Assembly (NCBI GenBank): GCA_016699535.1
Contig: CP064980.1
Location: 868,001-932,000 of the forward strand
Direction of reading: 5' to 3'
DNA length: 64,000 nt
From: Myxococcales bacterium
Lineage (GTDB): Bacteria > Myxococcota_A > Polyangia > Polyangiales > GCA-016699535
Shown: positions 53,915 through 62,066 of the stretch, one piece after another
How the letters are laid out: every line of letters begins with the position of its first letter
Numbering within the stretch: the first letter of the stretch is position 1
Position numbers and translations under genes: made by a program
Notes under the pieces: model-generated
The model's input: the letters and a program-made list of their open reading frames with translations, nothing else
Told to the model about the DNA's origin: nothing
The model's database searches: none

Positions 53915-54874
53915 ATGGGAATGCTCGGAGCACTAAAGGCGGCGGGTGGGCAGAGTATCTGCTTCAGCGCTACAATTATACTTTCCAGTTCATGTATGGG
54001 AAACGTGGATGGTCCCGGTGGCTCGAATGCCGCGCAGACGGGCGATCCGAACGCTGTTTCCTCGAATAATAGCCAAACAGCCACTGCATCGGGCGATGCG
54101 GGCAATGGCGATGCATCAACGCCCGAGACACCGTCTTTTCCAGCAGGTGCGGCATGTCCGTCCTTTGCGATATTGTGTGACGATTTTGAGGCAAGCGGCA
54201 CACTCAATTTGGATTTATGGACCTCTGATTTCCAAGATGGTGCTGTTGTAATTGATGAAAGCACGGCAGCGGAAGGTTCACGATCGGTGCATGTTTCAGC
54301 AGGCAGTGCCAACGGCTTTTGGGGAGGTCAGTCTTTTGCAAACAAAACACCTATCGCTGCGCCCGATCAACAAGTGTATTTGCGGGTCTACATGCGTTTT
54401 GAGGACTTAAGTTTACCAGGATGGCATCCGTTTTTTATTACGGCTGTGGGTCCGGACTACAATCCTGATGAATGGTGGCTCCATGCTTCGGTGAGCTTGG
54501 CCGCGCTTCGCAATGATTTTGCTATTACGGTGATGGGTTTTGATGAGTCAGCCATTTGGGCAGATGGAGATGCATACAGTGAGCCGGGCGATTCCACGCC
54601 GGATTCGGAGCATCAGTTGCAAGCCAATACTTGGTTCTGTTTTGAGATGTTGTTTGATGGACAAAACGATGCCACACAAGTTTGGATCGATGGACAAGAA
54701 GTGTCTGATTTTCACACAACCGATGATACTTGGTATAATGACCCCGATCATTGGTCACCTAACTACGATGGCTCGACCTTTAGCTTTGGTGTCAGTACCG
54801 ACGATGCCCACGCCTATGACATTTGGTATGATGCGCTAGCGATGGCCCATGAGCGTGTTGGTTGCATTGAGTAG
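53915..54874 (+). CDS. Lipoprotein with concanavalin-A/lectin-like domain
   Basis: 319 aa from ATG 53915 (GAGAG upstream); an in-frame TTG at 53882 is less likely. The signal ends in SSSC-MG. A Ser/Thr/Gly/Asn linker (to about residue 75) leads to a beta-jelly-roll type domain: ILCDDFEASGTLNLDLWTSD, VYLRVYMRFEDLSLPGWHPF, NTWFCFEMLFDGQNDATQVW, YDIWYDALAMAHERVGC. The pattern fits LamG/polysaccharide-lyase-like domains found in myxobacterial lipoproteins. Carbohydrate binding or cleavage is inferred. It converges on the methyltransferase gene with a 13-bp gap. Confidence 0.7.
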   Translation: MGMLGALKAAGGQSICFSATIILSSSCMGNVDGPGGSNAAQTGDPNAVSSNNSQTATASGDAGNGDASTPETPSFPAGAACPSFAILCDDFEASGTLNLDLWTSDFQDGAVVIDESTAAEGSRSVHVSAGSANGFWGGQSFANKTPIAAPDQQVYLRVYMRFEDLSLPGWHPFFITAVGPDYNPDEWWLHASVSLAALRNDFAITVMGFDESAIWADGDAYSEPGDSTPDSEHQLQANTWFCFEMLFDGQNDATQVWIDGQEVSDFHTTDDTWYNDPDHWSPNYDGSTFSFGVSTDDAHAYDIWYDALAMAHERVGCIE

Positions 54875-54887
54875 TGATCGTTGATTC

Positions 54888-55612
54888 CTAAAGCTGGCAT
54901 ATCGCGATACAATGCTCGGAGTCTTCATCAAAGGAGCCTTGGTTAAAATCACCAAAGAAGCGCACGTTGAACCCTTGCTGTTGAAGGTTTTCTTTGAGCC
55001 ACTCTGCTGAGACATAGTGATGAACAATGGATTGGGAAAGCGGTACATAATCTTTGCTGGCAGGAACAAACCGGTAGCGTGCTTCGAGCGAGTGATTTGG
55101 CAGACTCCAAAGATGTTGTTCATAGACGTGCCAGCTTTGATCTTCAACATCGATGGTTGTGAGAAAATGGGCATCGGTATCGTGTGTGTCGAAGTTTTCT
55201 TCTGCATGGCTCGCGTTCCAGACATCAAACACAAAGATACCGTCATCGGCGAGGTGATTTTTGACTGAGGAAAAGAAGCGAAGTCGTTCTTGAGGGCTGC
55301 TTAGACAGTACAATGTATTGAAGGGAGACAGGATGGCATCGAAGCGTTGATCTGTTTTGAAGTCAATCATGTTTTGTTGAAGGAAAGCGGCTTCGGGTAC
55401 TCTTTTTTTTGCGCGAGCGAGAAGGGCTTCATCCTGATCGAGACCGGTGAGTTTTCGTTTGCTTTTCTTAAAGCATGCAGCATTCGTCCCGATCCACATC
55501 CAAGTTCAAGGATGTTGAATTTGTTTCTACAAAGCGCTTTGTAAAAAGCGATGTCGCCGGGGCTGCCATAGTGCAGCGCTTCGTACAGAAGTGCATCAAG
55601 TTGTGGATTCAT
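54888..55612 (-). pseudogene. Class I SAM-dependent methyltransferase, frameshifted
   Basis: The first frame (from ATG 55612, AAGGTG upstream) has DALLYEALHYGSPGDIAFYK and motif I NILELGCGSGRML. It breaks at HALRKAN. The second frame continues LTGLDQDEALLARAKKRVPE, AAFLQQNMIDFK, FDAILSPFNTLYCLSS. The 725-bp span lacks one base from a multiple of three; restoring it in the A-rich stretch at about 55452-55470 gives 241 aa, a normal length. Its start codon overlaps that of a possible upstream-extended M48 gene on the other strand. The substrate is unknown. Confidence 0.8.
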
Positions 55613-55694
55613 GAATTTTCACCTTAAAAATCTTAGTGTTCATTGGCCTAAAAGAAAAGTGCGAAAAAATCCTCCTTCAGGTAGAGTTCCACGC

Positions 55695-56852
55695 ATGCAT
55701 GCATTTAGTGGGGGAGTGTTTAGCGATAGCCTCGAAAGAGGGCGCTCTGTTGCAAAGTTGCAAATCAAAGCAGAAGGTATCTGCGCTGAAACAGAGACGC
55801 AGTCGTTTATGATTCCTTACTCGGAGCTTCACGCTGAAGTAGGCGGAGCAAGTGGCAAGATGGTGTTTTGCCGCAATGCCGAGCGCAGCGTGACGGTGTA
55901 CAGCGAAGAGAGGGGTTTTTTGAGTGCCCTGGCGCGCTCAAGCAAAGGCCCTTCTCAGAAGCAGTTGCAAACGCTTGTTGAGGCGATGGCTCGCAAAAGC
56001 ATGCAGGTTAAGGTTGGCTGGAGCATTCTTGGAGTTGTGGCTTTTGCATTGAGCATGGCTGTGTTTGTGATCGTTGTGAAAACATCATGGCTTAAGGATG
56101 CAATTCCTACGCAAGTGGACAAAGAGCTTGGCAAAGTAGGCATGGCGCAGATGCGCGGCGACTTGCCGCTTAGCGACGCCAAAGTCGCCCGTGATGCGCT
56201 TGAAGTAATTTTGAAACGGCTAGAGCCTTTAGCAGACCCTAAAGGGCGCTGGAAATTTGATTTGAAACTGGTCGATCGTTCGATGGTTAACGCTTTTGCA
56301 CTGCCCGGCGGTCAGATGATCGTCTTTCGTGGTTTAGTGCAAAATGCGGAGCATCCAGACGAAGTGGCAGCGGTATTGGCTCACGAGATGTCTCATGTCA
56401 CACGAAGGCATGGTGTAACGCGCTTGCTGCGTTCCGTAGGGATTGTTGGCGTGGTCGAGGTTTTGGTCGGTGATGTGGGTGGTGTTTTGGCGATGGCTAA
56501 AGAGCTGCTAACGCTTTCCACCATCAACAACTACAGTCGCGTGCAGGAATCAGAGGCGGATGCAGATGCAATTCGTATCATGCATCAAGCGGGACTCGAT
56601 CCCTTTGCGTTGGCTCGTTTCTTTGAGCGGCTCGAGAAAAAACAAGGCGATATTCCTGACTATCTTGAGTGGATGAGTAGCCATCCCAGTCACAAGGAGC
56701 GCATCAAGGCAGTCGAAAGGTATCGGCCCAAGACCTCGTTTCACCCAAAGGAGCTAGCAATCGATTGGGATGCGGTTCAAGCTTCGTTTGGCAAAATGTC
56801 CTCTACAAAAGAAGAAAAAGCAGTACCTAAAGGAAAAGAGAATGGAAGCTGA
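55695..56852 (+). CDS. M48-family metallopeptidase, membrane-anchored
   Basis: 385 aa from ATG 55695 (MHAFSGGVFSDSLERGRSVA), with AGGTAGAG upstream; the frame is open to 55611. A PH-like N-terminal domain (to about residue 95) precedes a membrane helix (GWSILGVVAFALSMAVFVIV). The zinc-protease domain follows: NAFALPGGQMIVFRGLV, the HExxH motif in AAVLAHEMSHVTRRHG, and the third ligand in VQESEADADAIRIMHQAGLD. Family members act in envelope protein quality control. It overlaps the first AIM24-family gene by 11 bp. Confidence 0.9.
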   Translation: MHAFSGGVFSDSLERGRSVAKLQIKAEGICAETETQSFMIPYSELHAEVGGASGKMVFCRNAERSVTVYSEERGFLSALARSSKGPSQKQLQTLVEAMARKSMQVKVGWSILGVVAFALSMAVFVIVVKTSWLKDAIPTQVDKELGKVGMAQMRGDLPLSDAKVARDALEVILKRLEPLADPKGRWKFDLKLVDRSMVNAFALPGGQMIVFRGLVQNAEHPDEVAAVLAHEMSHVTRRHGVTRLLRSVGIVGVVEVLVGDVGGVLAMAKELLTLSTINNYSRVQESEADADAIRIMHQAGLDPFALARFFERLEKKQGDIPDYLEWMSSHPSHKERIKAVERYRPKTSFHPKELAIDWDAVQASFGKMSSTKEEKAVPKGKENGS

Positions 56853-57507
56853 TATTCGTTACAAACCTTCGTTTGCCGCAATATTTCTCAAGTTAGTTCC
56901 AGGCGAATTCATCATGGCTGAGGCAGATGCCATGGTCAGCATGGACGAAGGCACTCAGATTAGAACCAAGTTTAATGGTGGTTTTTTGCCGGCTCTGCTA
57001 AGGCGCATTTTTGGTAAAGAATCTATGTTTGTTAACGTCTTTAGTTGTCCCAAGCACAAAGCAAGTTCGGATCTCGTGCTGAGTCAGGCCTTTCCCGGAG
57101 ACATTGTACCGATCGAATTGCATGGCACCATGATGTACTTGCAGCCCGGCGCATTTGTCGCGTGTACAAGTGGTATCAAACTTGGTGTGGGCTATGCCGG
57201 TATTCGTAGCTGGATCAATCGAGAAGGTTTGTTTCGGCTTAAGGTTTCTGGTCGCGGCATCGTTTGGATCGGAGCCTACGGCGGCATCTTCGAGCGTGAA
57301 GTTCAAAATGAATACATCGTCGATACAGGGCACTTGGTTGCCTATGAGCCTACTCTATCGATTGGCTTGGGCCTTGCAGGTGGGGTGTTTTCCAGTTTTT
57401 TTGGCGGCGAGGGGCTTGTGGCGCGCATGCGTGGCCAGGGCAAGATTTACATGCAATCGCGCAGCATGGATGGCCTTGCCGCGTGGACCAACGCGCATTT
57501 GTACTAA
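56842..57507 (+). CDS. AIM24 family protein (TIGR00266), copy 1
   Basis: 221 aa from ATG 56842, with AAAGGAAAAGAG upstream, overlapping the M48 gene end. Signature segments are EADAMVSMDEGTQIRTKFNG, FGKESMFVNVF, MYLQPGAFVACTSGIKLGVG and VDTGHLVAYEPTLSIGLGLA then FGGEGLVARMRGQGKIYMQS. The family fold is a double-stranded beta-helix related to mitochondrial AIM24; its biochemical role is unknown. First of three tandem paralogues. Confidence 0.9.
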   Translation: MEADIRYKPSFAAIFLKLVPGEFIMAEADAMVSMDEGTQIRTKFNGGFLPALLRRIFGKESMFVNVFSCPKHKASSDLVLSQAFPGDIVPIELHGTMMYLQPGAFVACTSGIKLGVGYAGIRSWINREGLFRLKVSGRGIVWIGAYGGIFEREVQNEYIVDTGHLVAYEPTLSIGLGLAGGVFSSFFGGEGLVARMRGQGKIYMQSRSMDGLAAWTNAHLY

Positions 57508-57522
57508 ATGAGGAACTAGATC

Positions 57523-58203
57523 ATGCAAGTAGAAATCACAAAACGTCCTGCTGCGGCAATCGCAAAGGTTCGCTTGTCTTTAGGCGAGACCTTGACGGCT
57601 GAAGTGGGATCGATGGTAGCGATGTCTACGGGACTTCAAGTTGAAACCAGTAGCCTTAAGCGAGGCGGCGGAAGCCTATTAAAGCTACGTCGCATATTTG
57701 CAGGAGAGAGTTTTTTCTTAAATCACTTCACTGCACAGACTGAAGGCCAAGAAATTTTTGTGGGACCCAAGAACATTGGCGACGTGATTCACCATCGTTT
57801 GGAAAGTGCTTCGATGATCGTGCAAGGCTCAAGCTGGCTTGCTTCAACACATGGCATCGATATTGACGCCACCTGGCAGGGGATCACGGCAGGACTGTTT
57901 GGCGGTGAAGGTTTGTTTTGGGTCAAATGCAGTGGCAGTGGTGATTTGCTCCTAAATAGTTTTGGCGCAATTTACGAAATTGATGTGAAGGACAACTACG
58001 TCGTAGACACCGGACATATTGTGGCCTTTGAAGATACCTTGCGTTTTAGCGTGGGCAAGGCCACGGGGAGTTGGATTGGATCCTTTCTTGGTGGTGAAGG
58101 TCTAGTGTGTAAGTTCTCAGGGCAAGGCAAGCTTTATTGTCAAACCCACAACCCGCCCTCGTTTGGAAAACTGCTTGGCCCAAAATTGAAACCGAGGAAT
58201 TAA
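57523..58203 (+). CDS. AIM24 family protein (TIGR00266), copy 2
   Basis: 226 aa. It shares the family pattern with its neighbours: AEVGSMVAMSTGLQVETSS, FAGESFFLNHFTA, GDVIHHRLESASMIVQGSSW, GEGLFWVKCSGSGDLLLNSF, VDTGHIVAFEDTLRFSVGKA, GGEGLVCKFSGQGKLYCQT. It starts 15 bp after copy 1 and ends 4 bp before copy 3. The three are divergent enough to suggest old duplication and separate roles, possibly as a hetero-oligomer (inference). Confidence 0.9.
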   Translation: MQVEITKRPAAAIAKVRLSLGETLTAEVGSMVAMSTGLQVETSSLKRGGGSLLKLRRIFAGESFFLNHFTAQTEGQEIFVGPKNIGDVIHHRLESASMIVQGSSWLASTHGIDIDATWQGITAGLFGGEGLFWVKCSGSGDLLLNSFGAIYEIDVKDNYVVDTGHIVAFEDTLRFSVGKATGSWIGSFLGGEGLVCKFSGQGKLYCQTHNPPSFGKLLGPKLKPRN

Positions 58204-58207
58204 AAGC

Positions 58208-58909
58208 ATGAGTGAAGCATTGCAATTTAATATTGAACAACAGCCTGACTTTGCATTGCTTTCGGTGCAACTTCAGCCGGGACAAAAGATCCAAGCCGAG
58301 CCTTCGGCGATGGCTTCGATGGATCCATCGGTGCACATGAAAGCAGGGCTTAAAGGTGGGCTCATGAAATCCCTTGGGCGTGCTTTTGGTGGGGAAAGCA
58401 TGATCGTTAACACCTTTACTGCCAAAGGGCGGCCTTCGGAAGTGACTTTTGCACCTGGTCCGATGGGCGATATCAATCACTACCGTCTGCAAGGTCAGAC
58501 CCTCTACCTGCAAAGGGGCTCTTATCTTGCAAACACTGAAGGGGTGCAGATCACTGGTTCTTGGCAGGGCGCCAAAGGATTTTTTTCAGGTGAAGGCTTG
58601 GTGCTTCTTCAGGCGACGGGTGAGGGGGATGTGTTTTTCAACACCTACGGCGGCCTTATCGAAATCGATGTGCAAGGTCACTACATCGTTGATACGGGTT
58701 ATATTGTTGCCTTCGAAGAGACGCTTAATTACAAAGTTGGCATCATGCCGGGTTTGAATCTTTCCTCCAAACTTAAAACTTTCTTCTTTGGTGGCGAAGC
58801 GTTGGTGTGTACGTTTTCCGGGCAAGGAAAGCTGTGGATTCAAACGCGAGCAGTGCGACCCTTTTTGCGCTTTCTGCACCCGTTTAGGCCTCGAAAAAAG
58901 CGTGGCTAG
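58208..58909 (+). CDS. AIM24 family protein (TIGR00266), copy 3
   Basis: 233 aa. Signatures are AEPSAMASMDPSVHMKAGLK, FGGESMIVNTFTAK, GDINHYRLQGQTLYLQRGSY, GEGLVLLQATGEGDVFFNTY, VDTGYIVAFEETLNYKVGIM and FGGEALVCTFSGQGKLWIQT. The C-terminus is basic (FRPRKKRG). It ends the M48-AIM24-AIM24-AIM24 cluster, whose gene spacing implies one transcript. Confidence 0.9.
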   Translation: MSEALQFNIEQQPDFALLSVQLQPGQKIQAEPSAMASMDPSVHMKAGLKGGLMKSLGRAFGGESMIVNTFTAKGRPSEVTFAPGPMGDINHYRLQGQTLYLQRGSYLANTEGVQITGSWQGAKGFFSGEGLVLLQATGEGDVFFNTYGGLIEIDVQGHYIVDTGYIVAFEETLNYKVGIMPGLNLSSKLKTFFFGGEALVCTFSGQGKLWIQTRAVRPFLRFLHPFRPRKKRG

Positions 58910-58955
58910 AAGCTAAACATGCCATTTGCTCAGGCTTTTGTTATGCTCATGGGCA

Positions 58956-59561
58956 ATGAAGGAAGCATCCAAATACCAAGTCATCTTTATGGCTTCGATT
59001 TTTTTCCTTGTAGCTTGTGGTGATGATTCGGACTCCAAAGGCAATAACGATAGTGGGGTTGATGCTCAAAATGATGCAACATCACTCTACGATGCCGCAA
59101 ACACGGATGATCGTTGCAAAAACGGTCCGCTGAGCGAGCCGCTTGCCGATTGCATGCCGTCTTCTGCAGTTGCCAGTGATGATCTGCTGCAAGACTGCGT
59201 TGATCGAATCAATCAATTGCGCTGGGAATGTCAATGCTTGCCACCTTTGCAGCGCTGGGCCGAAGGAGAGGCTTGCGCCGCAGAGCATGCAGAATATGAC
59301 ATAACACATGGTGCGCACGCGGGCTTTGGTGACGAAATTTGTTCATCGGGTGGCCGTGCGCAAAATGAATGTCCGGGTCGTGCCACCAACTCAGCGGTGA
59401 TCGATTCATGTTTGCAACAGATGTGGAATGAAGGCCCTGGCGAGCCTTACGCCCAGCATGGCCATTATATCAACATGACCAATGAAGCTTACACCAAAGT
59501 CGCTTGCGGCTTTGCAGATGGCGGTGATAGCGGTATCTGGTCGGTACAGAATTTTAATTAA
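58956..59561 (+). CDS. CAP-superfamily lipoprotein
   Basis: 201 aa from ATG 58956 (MKEASKYQVIFMASIFFLVA then C-GDD lipobox); ATG 58926 and 58989 are alternatives. After an Asp/Asn-rich linker, the domain INQLRWECQCLPPLQRWAEG...AEHAEYDITHGAHAGFGDEI...LQQMWNEG...GHYINMTNEAYTKVACGFA matches the CAP/SCP/PR-1 fold, including the His of THGAH, the Glu of NEG and the HYxNM-TN pattern. It has extra Cys pairs. Its function on the cell surface is unknown. Confidence 0.8.
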   Translation: MKEASKYQVIFMASIFFLVACGDDSDSKGNNDSGVDAQNDATSLYDAANTDDRCKNGPLSEPLADCMPSSAVASDDLLQDCVDRINQLRWECQCLPPLQRWAEGEACAAEHAEYDITHGAHAGFGDEICSSGGRAQNECPGRATNSAVIDSCLQQMWNEGPGEPYAQHGHYINMTNEAYTKVACGFADGGDSGIWSVQNFN

Positions 59562-59565
59562 TGTC

Positions 59566-60015
59566 ATGAGTCCACTGGATCTTCAAAACTACATTCATCA
59601 GCACATCCCATTAACCCAAGCGATGGGAATTGCGGTGCATCTCGGCACTTCGGAAAAAGTGATTCTTTGGGCACCGCTTACGCCCAATCTCAATCATAAA
59701 AAAACAGCTTTTGGTGTAAGCATTGTTGGGCTTTGCACGGTGAGTGCTTGGGCATTGCTCTTTTTGTTTTGCAAAGAAGCTGGGGCTCGAACGGAAATTG
59801 TAATTCAAGATAGTCGAATGCGCTACTTGCGACCCGTGCACAATGATTTTGTGGCTACATCGCTAGCTCCGAAGCCTGCATCGCAGACAGAATTTATTGA
59901 GACGCTCAAAGAAAAGGGCAAAACCACGATTCGTTTGCGCAGTGTGCTTAGCGAGGAGAACAGCGATGATATGGCTGCTATCTTTGATGGTGTATTTGTG
60001 GCTCAACAGGTTTAG
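59566..60015 (+). CDS. YiiD C-terminal-type thioesterase
   Basis: 149 aa from ATG 59566 (MSPLDLQNYIHQHIPLTQAM). It matches the thioesterase domain found at the C-terminus of E. coli YiiD: HIPLTQAMGIAVHLGTSEKV, LWAPLTPNLNHKKTAFGVSI, SAWALLFLF, DFVATSLAP. This is a hotdog-fold family thought to hydrolyse acyl thioesters. It follows the CAP gene by 4 bp and precedes a GST gene by 11 bp. Confidence 0.8.
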   Translation: MSPLDLQNYIHQHIPLTQAMGIAVHLGTSEKVILWAPLTPNLNHKKTAFGVSIVGLCTVSAWALLFLFCKEAGARTEIVIQDSRMRYLRPVHNDFVATSLAPKPASQTEFIETLKEKGKTTIRLRSVLSEENSDDMAAIFDGVFVAQQV

Positions 60016-60026
60016 TCAGTTAGGCC

Positions 60027-60656
60027 ATGAGTGAGAATTTAAAAAAGCAAGCGCCTATTACGGTCTATTCCTATCGTCGTTGCCCCTTTGCGATGCGTGT
60101 GCGCTTTACTTTACATGAAAAAGGCGTGCCCTTCAGTGTAGTTGAAGAAAAGCTACGTGATTTTTCTAAAGAGTTACGCAAGATGCATCCGGAAGCCAAA
60201 GTTCCTGTGCTCGTGCATGGTGATCTTGTGCTTTATGAGTCGGCTATCATCACCGAATACCTCGATGAGATATTCCCTGAGCCAAGTTTTATGCCCGATC
60301 GTCCAGACGCGCGCGCGAAAGTGCGCCTTTGGACCTATTGGTGCAACCATATCTTTAAGCCCGAGGTCGACCGTTACAAATATGGACCATCACGATTAAG
60401 CGACGATGAAGTTAAAGAAGCCACACGGCTTTTATTTGAGCATCTCGAAAAGCTAGAAAATCAGCTTAGTAAAACACCGTATCTTATGGGCGATGCGATG
60501 AGCCTGGCTGATATTCATGTTTTTCCATTTGTAAGGCAATTATCTAAAGTCAGCCCTGAGCACCCTGCTTTTGCAAAAAGCTCTGCCGTTCTTAGCTGGC
60601 TAAATGTTATTGTTGCCCGGCCCAGTTTTGGGGCCACAATGGAAAAACAGGGTTAG
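60027..60656 (+). CDS. Glutathione S-transferase family protein (SspA-like)
   Basis: 209 aa. The thioredoxin-like N-domain has YSYRRCPFAMRVRFTLHEKG, KVPVLVHGDLVLYESAIITE (cis-Pro and the ESxxI glutathione motif), followed by the all-helical C-domain (LSKTPYLMGDAMSLADIHVF). The CPFA motif resembles SspA and omega/beta-class GSTs. It could be a detoxifying transferase or a stress-related SspA-type protein. It converges on the desaturase gene. Confidence 0.9.
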   Translation: MSENLKKQAPITVYSYRRCPFAMRVRFTLHEKGVPFSVVEEKLRDFSKELRKMHPEAKVPVLVHGDLVLYESAIITEYLDEIFPEPSFMPDRPDARAKVRLWTYWCNHIFKPEVDRYKYGPSRLSDDEVKEATRLLFEHLEKLENQLSKTPYLMGDAMSLADIHVFPFVRQLSKVSPEHPAFAKSSAVLSWLNVIVARPSFGATMEKQG

Positions 60657-60664
60657 GGGGGTTC

Positions 60665-61552
60665 CTAGGCGGTTTGCTTGGGGCTGAGCGTCGTTACGGA
60701 AGGGGCGCGAGTAAGTTTGTTTTGACGGCCTTCTTCGAGAATACGCGCTGGAGGTTCGCGGATTTCCCATACAAGGCCCACAAAACCAAGCATGCGAATC
60801 ACATAGTAAGTGATGTCGTATTCCCACCAATAAAAACCCTGGCGTGTGCTGCTCTGATAATAGTGATGGTTGTTGTGCCAACCTTCTCCCAGCGTGATAA
60901 TTGCCAAGAGCCAGTGGTTTTTAGAGTCATCGCCGGACTCAAAACGGCGTTTACCCCAAAGATGTGTGAGCGAGTTGATGGTGAAGGTGCCATGCCACAA
61001 CAGAACGGTGGAAAAGAAAAAGCCCCAGAACAAAGCAAACCATCCGCCCACAAGATAGAAGGCAACGGCGTAGATCACGGGTGGGATAAGGTGCCAGCGG
61101 TTGAGCCAGACCAGTTCTGGAAACTTGGCAAGGTCCTTGACGCGATCGTAGTCGGTGCCGTTTGTTTTAGGGTTCAAAATCCATCCGACGTGCGAGTACC
61201 AAAAGCCATGACGTGCGGGTGAATGCACATCATTTTCTGTGTCCGAATATTTGTGATGATCGCGGTGATGAGCTGCCCACCAGAGCACGCCTTTTTGAGC
61301 TGTGGTGCTGCAAAAAAATGCCAGGACCGCTTGAAACCAGCGCGAGGTTTTATAACTGCGGTGCGAGAAGTAGCGATGATAGCCACCCGTCACGAAAAAC
61401 ATGCGCACAGCATAAGAAGCAAGCGCAAGCGCAAATCCAGTCCATGACCAGCCAAAGTAAAACAAGCCGGCGATGGCGATGAGATGAATTGCCCAAAAGG
61501 GCCAGCTGCCCGGATGAATATAAGAGAAACGATGTTTCGATGCGATTTCCAT
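60665..61552 (-). CDS. Acyl-CoA delta-9-type fatty acid desaturase
   Basis: 295 aa membrane di-iron enzyme. The three His boxes are present: HRYFSH (59-64), HHRDHH (95-100) and HNNHH (GEGWHNNHHYYQS). Four membrane helices are apparent (WAIHLIAIAGLFYFGWSW and others). It resembles stearoyl-CoA desaturases and would introduce cis double bonds into membrane lipid acyl chains. No cytochrome b5 domain is fused. Confidence 0.94.
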   Translation of the reverse strand: MEIASKHRFSYIHPGSWPFWAIHLIAIAGLFYFGWSWTGFALALASYAVRMFFVTGGYHRYFSHRSYKTSRWFQAVLAFFCSTTAQKGVLWWAAHHRDHHKYSDTENDVHSPARHGFWYSHVGWILNPKTNGTDYDRVKDLAKFPELVWLNRWHLIPPVIYAVAFYLVGGWFALFWGFFFSTVLLWHGTFTINSLTHLWGKRRFESGDDSKNHWLLAIITLGEGWHNNHHYYQSSTRQGFYWWEYDITYYVIRMLGFVGLVWEIREPPARILEEGRQNKLTRAPSVTTLSPKQTA

Positions 61553-61656
61553 GTCCCAAAGCTAACCAACCCCAGTCAGCCCCAAGCCATCCCCATGTCA
61601 TGATTCTGTCATATACGTATCTACTAGTCTTTTTCTATACCTAGATAGCGTCGTTC

Positions 61657-61788
61657 GCCGGCAAGGAGGGTATTGATCCTGAGCTTTCAAGACCACAAAC
61701 TGCGGAAGGCGCACACCTTTTTCTTTACCATCGGGTTCATTCAATGCGCCACATGCAGACGCTCAGGATCAATACCCTCCTTGCCGGC
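61657..61788 (+). repeat. Perfect 28-bp inverted-repeat hairpin element, copy 1
   Basis: The arms at 61657-61684 and 61761-61788 are perfectly complementary over 28 bp. The 76-bp interior begins TTTCAAGACCACAAACTGCG and ends GCGCCACATGCAGAC. Both interior ends are shared with the inverted copy at 61902-62030, although the arms differ. It is non-coding, in the gap between the desaturase and acyltransferase genes. Confidence 0.9.
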
Positions 61789-61901
61789 CTATTGCTGCTG
61801 CGCATTTCATGTAACGGCTACGATCAAATGGTGCTTGTGCATCGAAAAAGTACATAGCGTGAGAAACCCGGACCAATGAACTGGTGCAAAAAGTCTTGTG
61901 T

Positions 61902-62030
61902 GCATTCTGATTGAGTGCTGCGTCGGAGCGTCTGCATGTGGCGCGTTAAGAGATTGTGGGGATGAACGAGAATTTTGGCATACGCAGTTGGTGGTCTTGA
62001 AGGCTCCGACGCAGCACTCAATCAGAATGC
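61902..62030 (-). repeat. Perfect 28-bp inverted-repeat hairpin element, copy 2
   Basis: The arms at 61902-61929 and 62003-62030 are perfectly complementary over 28 bp. Read on the minus strand, the 73-bp interior begins CTTCAAGACCACCAACTGCG and ends GCGCCACATGCAGAC, as in copy 1. The arms match copy 1's arms at only about 13 of 28 positions but have the same length and share GAGC at the inner end. A short GCGAAT tandem repeat follows (62029-62041). Confidence 0.9.
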
Positions 62031-62066
62031 GAATGCGAATGCTTTTCAATCCTCCATAGACACAAC

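Noticed and set aside
61657..62030. Integron attC sites or a CRISPR array
   Set aside because: No RYYYAAC/GTTRRRY core boxes, no integrase or cas gene, no cassette-sized gene between the copies, and the 28-bp segments are palindromic arms, not spacers between repeats.
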